From Streptomyces rimosus (GTDB lineage: Bacteria; Actinomycetota; Actinomycetes; Streptomycetales; Streptomycetaceae), in assembly GCF_008704655.1 (NCBI RefSeq), contig NZ_CP023688.1, positions 7,942,501 to 8,006,500 of the forward strand: a stretch of 64,000 nt of DNA, read 5' to 3'. The position numbers were made by a program, and so were the translations under genes. The number at the start of each line of letters is the position of its first letter. Positions within the stretch are counted from its first letter, which is position 1. The notes beneath the pieces are model-generated. The model was not told the origin of the DNA and made no database searches. It saw only the letters and a program-made list of their open reading frames with translations. This document shows positions 25,194-32,700 of this stretch, piece by piece.

Positions 25194-25222
25194 GTGAAAA
25201 ACGCCCTGCTCAAGACCGTTGA
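24911..25222 (+). CDS. Possible small membrane-anchored protein upstream of the glycosyltransferase
   Basis: 103 codons from ATG 24911. One predicted hydrophobic helix (GVLTAAIGAAVVPLGFVLG, residues ~26-44) is followed by a basic, proline-rich tail (GREIQRRVGRGG, then PAPSVPARAAGVRR). No family is recognised. The end overlaps the glycosyltransferase start by 29 bases in another frame, which argues either for translational coupling or that this frame is not a gene. No strong ribosome binding site precedes the ATG. It is reported because the hydrophobic helix followed by a basic tail is protein-like and the gap is otherwise empty. Confidence 0.3.
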   Translation: MYLGPTWPLAGGMAAARAGTSGGRGVLTAAIGAAVVPLGFVLGREIQRRVGRGGRAVPGHLPGPGRPDAPIRTRPAPSVPARAAGVRRHKGGRPGEKRPAQDR

Positions 25223-26585
25223 CACCATCGGCTGCACCGTCATCGGACTGTCCGCCGGCTACCTCGCCCTGGCCATGGGCGCGGGCCTGCTCGAACTGCG
25301 CCGCCAGAGAGCGAAGTTACGGTCCCAGGGCGACACCTCCTACGGCCGCCCGCACCTCGGCCGCCGCGACCCCTACCACCTCTACGTCCTCGTTCCCTGC
25401 CTCAACGAGGAGTCGGTGATCGGCACGACGGTCGGCGGCCTCCTGGGCCCGCGCACCACCGTCGTGGTCGTCGACGACGGCTCGGACGACACCACGAGGG
25501 CGGCCGCCGGGCAGGCGGGCGCGGCGGCCCACGCGGCCGGACAGCAGGGGGAGGTGACCGTGCTCCGGCGGGAGCCGCCCCATGCCCGGCAGGGCAAGGG
25601 CGAAGCCCTCAACCACGCCATCCGCGTGGTGCGCGAGCGCGTCGCGGCACGCGGGCAGGACCCCGCACAGACCGTGGTGTGCGTGATGGACGCCGACGGC
25701 CGCCTCTCCGACCGGGCACTGTCCCACGTCATGCCGCTCTTCGACGACCCACGCGTCGGCGGGGTCCAGCTCGGCGTCCGGATACGCAACCGCCGCTCCA
25801 ACTTCCTGACCTGGTTCCAGGACTACCAGTTCTGGGCGATGGCCGCCGTCACCCAGTTCGGCCGCAACCTCACCAAGACCGTCAGCCTCGGCGGCAACGG
25901 CCAGTTCACCCGCCTCTCCGCCCTCGACAGCCTCGGCGAACGCCCCTGGTCCCAGTCCCTCACCGAAGACCTCGACCTGGCCATCAGCCTCGCCGTGCGC
26001 GGCCGGCGGCTGCGCACCACCGCCCACGCATCCGTCGACCAGCAGGGCGTCAGCGACCTGCGCCGCCTCATCCGCCAGCGCACCCGCTGGTACCAGGGCC
26101 ACATGACCGCGATCGGGCGCATGGGCGAGATCTGGCGCGCCCCGCGCATGGGGCACCTGGCGGCCCTGGAGATGTTCGCGTACCTGCTGGTGCCCTGGGT
26201 CCTCGACCTGCCCTGGTCCCTGCTCTTCCAGTACTGCCTGTACTGGTTCCTCCGCAGCCCCGACGTGCTGGTCCTGCGGGGCAGACCGGCCGCCGCCGTC
26301 AACGGCACCCGGCTGCGCCTGCCCCTCAACCTCCTCGCCTGGTACCTGCTGGCCTTCGCCCCCGCCCTGGCCACCTCCTGGACCTACCTGCGCCGCGACA
26401 AGAACGTCGGCCTGCCCCGCGCCCTGCTCCTGGGCCACTCCTTCGTCGTCATGAACTACATGTCGTTCCTCTGCGCCTGGCGGGCCCTGTTCCGCATGCT
26501 GCGCGGACAGACGGGCTGGACCAAGACGACCCGCGAGGCGGAGGGGGTGGGGGTGGCTGCCGGAGGTGTGCCGTCGGCGGCCTGA
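25194..26585 (+). CDS. Family 2 processive glycosyltransferase (hyaluronan/cellulose-synthase-like)
   Basis: 463 aa from GTG 25194, preceded by GGGGGA. An N-terminal membrane helix (CTVIGLSAGYLALAMGAGLL) is followed by the GT-A domain: VLVPCLNEES, VVVVDDGSDD, the DxD at Asp166-Asp168 in CVMDADGRL, the TED motif at 257-259 and QRTRW at 295-299, the Q/RxxRW signature of processive beta-glycan synthases. Three or four C-terminal helices (YLLVPWVLDLPW, LLAWYLLAFAPALAT, FVVMNYMSFLCAW) would form the export channel. Members polymerise and extrude glycans such as hyaluronan, poly-GlcNAc, cellulose or chitooligosaccharide. It is divergent from wecB, so an amino-sugar polymer is plausible, but the sugar donor is not decided by sequence. 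Confidence 0.85.
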   Translation: MKNALLKTVDTIGCTVIGLSAGYLALAMGAGLLELRRQRAKLRSQGDTSYGRPHLGRRDPYHLYVLVPCLNEESVIGTTVGGLLGPRTTVVVVDDGSDDTTRAAAGQAGAAAHAAGQQGEVTVLRREPPHARQGKGEALNHAIRVVRERVAARGQDPAQTVVCVMDADGRLSDRALSHVMPLFDDPRVGGVQLGVRIRNRRSNFLTWFQDYQFWAMAAVTQFGRNLTKTVSLGGNGQFTRLSALDSLGERPWSQSLTEDLDLAISLAVRGRRLRTTAHASVDQQGVSDLRRLIRQRTRWYQGHMTAIGRMGEIWRAPRMGHLAALEMFAYLLVPWVLDLPWSLLFQYCLYWFLRSPDVLVLRGRPAAAVNGTRLRLPLNLLAWYLLAFAPALATSWTYLRRDKNVGLPRALLLGHSFVVMNYMSFLCAWRALFRMLRGQTGWTKTTREAEGVGVAAGGVPSAA

Positions 26586-26669
26586 GGCATGTGGGTGATT
26601 CCCGGAGTTCGGGGACGAAGACGCCCTCGGTCACGGCGATGTGTTCGTAGATCTGAATGGTGCCCCCGC

Positions 26670-28703
26670 TCAGGACGGACCGCCCGCACCGAGGGCCCCC
26701 TCAACGGCCTCCAGATGGCGTGCGACCGGACCGAAGGAGATCAGTCCGCTCCCGGAGCCGATCAACTCCCCCTTGGCGCAGGCGAGTTCGTCGCGGGCGC
26801 GTCGCAGGACCCCTTCGTGTCCCACGGCGGCGGCCGTGCGGGCCAGTACGCACCAGAGTGCCTCTTGCAGGAGGTCGTGGGGCGGGCGGGGAACGGTGGT
26901 GAGTGCGTGCCGGGCCCGTTCCGTGGCGCCGGAGGCGGCCAGCAGCATCGGGGCCAGCCACGGCTGGTACGGGCCGGTGTCGAGGCCGGTGAAGTCGTCC
27001 GGGTCGGGCAGGGCGTTGCCCCGCATGACGGGGACGAGCGCGACGAGGGCGGCCGCTCCCCGGGTGAGTCCGGGCATGCCGCAGTTCGCGGTGTCCGCGA
27101 GGACCTTCGCGTACTGGGGGCGGGCCGCCGGCCAGCCGTCGGTCTCGCAGGTGCGCAGGGCCCGGTACCAGGAGGTGAACACCGCGGCGAGCGGCCGTTC
27201 GTTGCGGTGCGCCAGCCGGTCGATCTCCTCGGCCTCCGCGTCCGCCGCCGCGAGGTCGCCGAGGCCGGCGAGGGCCTGGAGGCGGATGAGGCGGGCCAGG
27301 ACCTCGTGGCCGGGAAGGTGGTGGCCGATGGCCAGCCGGGTCAGTTCGGTGCCGAGTGCGTCGCGGCGGGCGGCCGATCCGCAGGTGGCGAAGGACTGCA
27401 TGAAGGCGCCGTTGAGGGCGAACGCGAGCAGCGCGGGGTCCGCGAGGCGGCGGGCGAGGCGTACGGCCTCCTCGGCGGCGCGTTCGGCGCGCAGCCGCCA
27501 CGGTTCGGCGGCGGGGGCGCCGGCCGCCCGGGGGAGCGGCGCGTCGGCGGCCGCGTCGCCGCGTGACTCGACGGCGATGACCGACAGCAGCCGGGCCCGC
27601 AGCGCGGGCGGGCCGTCGGGGCCGAGCCGGGCGGCGGCGCGGGCGGCGGCCCGGACGAGTTCGCCCGCGTTCCCGGGGTCGTCGGCGCGGGTCCAGACCG
27701 CCGGGACGTCGTACGAGCCGATGATCCCGGCGGCCAGCTCGGCGTCCCCGGTCGTCTCGGCCGCCGCGACCAGTTCCCGCCGGTGCTCGCGCGCCTCCTC
27801 CAGGCCGTCGGCGCCGGTCACCGCGAGGTCGCGCAGCAGACCGGCGGTGGCGTGCAGCCGGGCCCGGGACCGGGCGGGCACCGAGCGGTCCCACGCGGCG
27901 GCGGCCCGGCCCCAGACGCCGTCCGCCACCCCGCCCGGCTCGGCAGCGTAATCGGTGGTGCCGCTGCGGATGCGGGTCTCGGCGCGTGCCAGGGCGGCCC
28001 CGGCCCCGGAGCCGTACGCGCTGGTGAGGGCCGTACGGGCATGCCGCAGCGTCTCCAGGGCCTCGCCGTGCCGGCCGGACCGGTCCAGCGCGGTCGCCAG
28101 CAGCACCCAGCCGTCCTCCCGCCCCGGGTGCGCGGCGACATGGGCCCGCAGATCGGCGACGGCGTCCCGGGCGGCGCCGGTGGCCAGCAGGGAGTCGGCG
28201 CGGCGCTCGACCGCGTCGAGACGGAGCGCCTCCAGCCGGGCCTGTTCGGCGGCGGCCCACGCGGCGGCGGGGAAGTCGGCCAGGACCGGCCCGCGCCACC
28301 GGGCGAGCGCCTCGTCCCAGAGGGCGACCGCCGCGTGCGGCGGCGCCCCGGCGGCCCGCGCGGCCGTGTCCTCGAACCGCCAGGCGTCCACCGCGTCGCG
28401 CCCGGCGCGCAGGACGTAGCCGGGGCCGTCGGTGACCAGCAGCCGCGACGGCTGCCGGGGCGGGCGCCCGGGCTCCAGGGCGCGGCGCAGCGCCGCTACG
28501 AAGGTGCGGACCGCGCCGACCGCACCGGCCGGCGGGCCGTCCGGCCACAGGTCGTCCACGAGCCGGCCGACCGGGACCACCCGGTTGCGGGCGATCAGCA
28601 GCCGGCCGAGCACCTCCCGGTGGCGGGGCGCGCCGAGCGGGAGGGGCGTGCCGTCGGAGTCCCAGGCGGCGACCGGTCCCAGCAGTCCGAACTCCACGCC
28701 CAC
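26670..28703 (-). CDS. AfsR/SARP-family transcriptional regulator with BTAD and long TPR-like region
   Basis: 677 aa from GTG 28703 (AAGGGA upstream). Residues ~1-95 form an OmpR-like winged helix (VEFGLLGPVAAWDSDGTPLP, APRHREVLGRLLIARNRVVP, LVDDLWPDGPPAGAVGAVRT). Residues ~100-245 are a BTAD (WRFEDTAARAAGAPPHAAVA, ALARWRGPVLADFP). The remaining ~430 residues are alanine/arginine-rich helical repeats without a recognisable NB-ARC P-loop, so this is a SARP-plus-helical-repeat form rather than a full AfsR. SARPs activate secondary-metabolite operons by binding direct heptamer repeats near promoters. It lies between the glycosyltransferase and the hydrolase/PKS genes, and the PKS is the obvious candidate target. 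Confidence 0.85.
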   Translation of the reverse strand: MGVEFGLLGPVAAWDSDGTPLPLGAPRHREVLGRLLIARNRVVPVGRLVDDLWPDGPPAGAVGAVRTFVAALRRALEPGRPPRQPSRLLVTDGPGYVLRAGRDAVDAWRFEDTAARAAGAPPHAAVALWDEALARWRGPVLADFPAAAWAAAEQARLEALRLDAVERRADSLLATGAARDAVADLRAHVAAHPGREDGWVLLATALDRSGRHGEALETLRHARTALTSAYGSGAGAALARAETRIRSGTTDYAAEPGGVADGVWGRAAAAWDRSVPARSRARLHATAGLLRDLAVTGADGLEEAREHRRELVAAAETTGDAELAAGIIGSYDVPAVWTRADDPGNAGELVRAAARAAARLGPDGPPALRARLLSVIAVESRGDAAADAPLPRAAGAPAAEPWRLRAERAAEEAVRLARRLADPALLAFALNGAFMQSFATCGSAARRDALGTELTRLAIGHHLPGHEVLARLIRLQALAGLGDLAAADAEAEEIDRLAHRNERPLAAVFTSWYRALRTCETDGWPAARPQYAKVLADTANCGMPGLTRGAAALVALVPVMRGNALPDPDDFTGLDTGPYQPWLAPMLLAASGATERARHALTTVPRPPHDLLQEALWCVLARTAAAVGHEGVLRRARDELACAKGELIGSGSGLISFGPVARHLEAVEGALGAGGPS

Positions 28704-28858
28704 GGCACGGTCCCTTCGCGGGCGGCGCCGTCTCCCGGGGTGCCGCGCGGTCACTCATCGATCGCTGATCCGGCGCCCGCACCCTTGGTGACGTCCCCGG
28801 ACGACCCGGACCGCGGGGTCCGGGACCGTCCACTCTGCCACGAGCCACAGGAGCCGCT

Positions 28859-29740
28859 GTGACACACCCGAGCATCCCCGGATTCACCGAGCACCGCGTG
28901 CCGGTCGACGACGGCGTCACGCTGAACGCCGCCGTCGGCGGCACCGGCAGCCCGGTCGTGCTGCTGCACGGATTCCCGCAGACCCATGTGATGTGGCGGC
29001 ATGTCGCGTCCGACCTCGCCGCCGACCACACCGTCATCTGCCCCGACCTGCGCGGCTACGGTGCCAGCGACAAGCCGGCCGAGAGCGGCCCTGAGGTCTA
29101 CGCCAAGCGGACCATGGCCCGGGACATCGTCCGGCTCGCCGCCGCGCTGGGACACGACCGCTTCACGCTGGCCGGTCATGACCGCGGCGCCCTGGTCGCC
29201 TTCCGTACCGCGATGGACCACCCGGAGACCGTCTCCCACGCGCTCTTCCTCGACATCCTGCCGACCCTGGACATGTGGGACGCCCTGCACGGCGTGTCCG
29301 CCGCGGTCGGCTTCCACCTCTACCTGATGGCCCAGCCGCCGGGCCTGCCGGAACGGATGATCCAGGCGTCCGCCGACACCTTCTTCGCCCACTTCCTCGA
29401 CGCCTGGACCAGCACCCCGGACGCGATCCCAGCCGACGTACGCGCCCACTACCTCGCCGCGTCCGCCGCGGCCGTGCCCTCCATCGTCGCCGACTACCGC
29501 GCCTCCGCCGGGATCGACGTGGACCACGACACCGCCGACCGGGACGCGGGCAACCGGCTGACCATGCCGGTCACCGTCCTCCAGCAGGACTGGGGCGCGG
29601 CCCTCGGCTACCACGCCCAGGGCCTGTGGAGCGCCTGGGCCGAGGACCTGCGGCACCGTACGGTCTCGTGCGGTCACTTCATGGCGGAGGAGGACCCTCG
29701 GCTGATCGCCTCTGAGATCCGGGCTCTCGTGGGCCGCTGA
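28859..29740 (+). CDS. Alpha/beta hydrolase, haloacetate-dehalogenase / epoxide-hydrolase type
   Basis: 293 aa from GTG 28859 after CAGGAG. The oxyanion-hole motif HGFP is at 37-40. The nucleophile is Asp108 in LAGHDRGALVA, not Ser, placing it with haloacetate dehalogenases and epoxide hydrolases. The catalytic His lies near the end in VSCGHFMAEEDPR. Cytosolic, no signal peptide. Its last 62 bases overlap the 3' end of the leftward PKS gene, an unusual tail-to-tail coding overlap. It is divergent from the SARP gene (156-base gap). A tailoring role for the PKS product (opening an epoxide or removing halogen) is possible but unsupported. Confidence 0.85.
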   Translation: MTHPSIPGFTEHRVPVDDGVTLNAAVGGTGSPVVLLHGFPQTHVMWRHVASDLAADHTVICPDLRGYGASDKPAESGPEVYAKRTMARDIVRLAAALGHDRFTLAGHDRGALVAFRTAMDHPETVSHALFLDILPTLDMWDALHGVSAAVGFHLYLMAQPPGLPERMIQASADTFFAHFLDAWTSTPDAIPADVRAHYLAASAAAVPSIVADYRASAGIDVDHDTADRDAGNRLTMPVTVLQQDWGAALGYHAQGLWSAWAEDLRHRTVSCGHFMAEEDPRLIASEIRALVGR

Positions 29741-32700
29741 CGGCGTCGCGAGGTGGCGGAACCCGGCCGCCCGGGGCCGGCGCGGCCTCGGCCGGGCGGG
29801 ACAGGCCCAGCCGGACGTACACGATGCGGGCGATATCGGCGATGGTGCCCTCGGACCTGAGCAGTTCCATGGGCGGCAGGTCGAGGTCGAAGCGCTGCCG
29901 TACGGTGACGAGCAGTTCGGTGCCCATCAGGGAGTCCATGCCGTACTCGTCCAGCCGCCGGTGGTGGTCGATCTGGTCCGGTGACATGTACAGAACCTCG
30001 GCGAACAGTGCGGCGACGGTCTCGGCGATGACACCGCGGGCTTCCTCCGGCGCCATACAGGCCAGTTCGCGTACCAGCTCGTCCCTGCTCCGACCGCCGC
30101 CCTCGGTGGGGACGGACAGGAGCCCGGCGAGGCGGGGAGCCATCGTCGTGGGCAACAGGCGGGACAGCCGCCCCCAGTTGTAGCAGCCAGCCCCGAGAAC
30201 GTCGGGACCGGAGGTCAGGGCGGCGTCGACGGCGCGCAGGGCCTGGCGGGGGCTGACCGGTTCGATGCCCATGCGGCTCATGGCGTCGGTGAGGGCGCTC
30301 CGGGCGACATAGCCGGTTTCCCCCAGGGCGCCCCAGGCCAGTGCTGTCGCGGGCAGGCCCATGGCCCGGCGCCGGCGGGCGAGCGCTTCCAGATAGAGGT
30401 TGGCGGCGACGTAGTTCGCCTGGCGAACGTTGCCCAGGGTGGCGGTGGCCGACGAGTACAGCAGGAAGAAGTCCAGGTCCAGGCCCTCGGTGAGGCGGTG
30501 CAGAACTTCCGCTCCGGTCACCTTGGGGGTCAGGACCGCGGAGAACCGCTCCTCGGTCAGCTCGGCCAGCGCTCCGTCGTCCAGGTGCATGGCCGAGTGG
30601 ACGACGCCGCGCAGGGGACGCCCCGCCGCGTCCGCCTGCGACACGATCTGCCGCATGGCTTCGAAGTCGCTGACGTCCGCGCGGTGGACCGACACCCGCA
30701 CCCCCTGGGACGCGAGGCCGGCGAGCAGGGCATCGGCTTCGGGTGTGTCGCCGCCCCGCCGCCCGACCAGCGCCAGGTGGCCCGCCCCGCACCGGGCCAG
30801 ATGCCGGGCGGTCAGTGCTCCCAGGCCGGTCAGACCGCCGGTGACCAGGTACGTGGCGCCGGCCCCGAGAGCCGGGCGGTGCGTGCGCGGTTCGACGCGG
30901 GGGGCCTCGTCGTGAGGATCGAAGGTGACGATGACCTTGCCGACGTGCCGGGAGTGCTGGAGCAGCCGGAACGCCTCGGTGACGCGGGCGGCCGGGTAGA
31001 CGCTGTGCAGCAACGGGCGGTAGGCCCCGTTGCGGACGAGTTCGGCGACCTCCGCGAACTGTTCCATGGCCAGCCGGGGGTCCTGGAGGAGGCCGATGAG
31101 GTCCACTCCGTAGAAGGCGATGTTCTTACGGAACGGGCGCAGCAGCAGCGGACGGTTCTCGTAGATGTCGCGCTTGCCGAGTTCCACGAAGCGGCCGCCG
31201 TGGGCGAGCAGTTCGAGGCTGCGCACGGCGGCCTCACCGGCGAGCGAGTTGAGGACGACGTCCACGCCCCGCTCGTCGGTCAGGTGGCGGACGTCGTCGG
31301 CGAAGGCCAGGGTGCGGGAGTCCAGGACGTGTTCCACGCCCAGTCGGCGCAGCAGGTCGCGCTTGGCCTCGGACCCGGCGGTGGCGATGACGCGGGCTCC
31401 GTGTCGCTGCGCGAACTGTACGGCGGCCAGTCCCACGCCCCCGGCGCCGCCGTGTACCAGTACGGTTTCGCCCACGGCCAGGCGGGCCAGCCGGCCGAGG
31501 CCGTAGTGGACGGTGAGGAAGGCCACCGGGGCGGTGGCGGCGTCCGGGAACGGCATGCCGTCCGGGATGCGGCCCACCGCGTGCTCGGACGTGACGGTGT
31601 GGGTGCCCAGGGAGTGGGGAGCGAGGGCCAGGACCCGGTCACCCGGGCGCAGTGACGTAACCCCGTCACCGACCGCGGTGACCACGCCCGCGCATTCCAG
31701 GCCCAGCCCGGCCTGCCCGCCGGCGGCTTCCTCCGCCTCGGCGGGCAGCAGACCGACCACCTGCATGATGTCCCGGTAGTTGAGGGCCGCGGCGTGTACG
31801 GCGATGGCCACCTGCCCCGCGCCCACCGGCGGTGGCGTGCTCTCCTGCCAGGCGAGTTCGTAGGAGAGCCCTGGATGGCGTACCTCCAGGGCGTAACCGG
31901 GAAGGTCGCTCCCCGGCCGACAGCCGACAGGGGACGGAAGTTCGGTCAGACGCGGAACGAAACGGCCGGATGCGGTCAGGGCCAGTTCGTCCTCGTCGGT
32001 CGCGGTGAGCAGTTCGCGGACGACCCGTTGCCCGTCCACGGCGGTGTCCCCGGTCCGGTGCAGGGACAGCCGCTTGACGGCCAGATCCGGATATTCGTTT
32101 CCCACGGTGCGTGCCACGCCCCAGGCAGCGGCGTCCACCGGATGCGCGGGCGCTTCGGGCGCGGGCAGGGCCCCGCTGGGCCGGGACACGAGCCACAGCG
32201 TCCGCTCCGTTCCGGCGGGGAGCGTGTCCAACGCTTCGGCGACGGAACGGAGCAAGTCCGCGCGCCGGGCCGCATGCTGTGCCGCCCACGCAGCCGGGGC
32301 GTCTGCTGCGGTCAAGGTGCCGGGATCTGCCAGCACCACCACGGCAGTCACTTTGGAGTGCGGGGAGAGCTGGTTCTGTACGGAGTCGACCACCTCCGCG
32401 GCAGCGTGCCGGTGGACCGGGGCGGCGCCGGCGGTGCCGAGTGCGTCGGCCACCGCCGCGGAGAGGGAGCCCGGACCGTCGTCCTCGCCGATCACGACCC
32501 AGGCCGTATCGGCATCGGGCGCGGGCAGGACGGGCGGAGCGGCCGGTGGCGTGGCCGGGTCGGCGGTGGCCACGAAGACGGAGAAGCCCTCGTGTGGACC
32601 CTCGCCCGCGCCGCCGACCGCCGTGACGTCGGTGAAGCCGCAGGAAGGCAGCAGCCGCAGCCACGCGTCGGCGGGCAGCAGCACGGAGTCGCCGCGCAGT

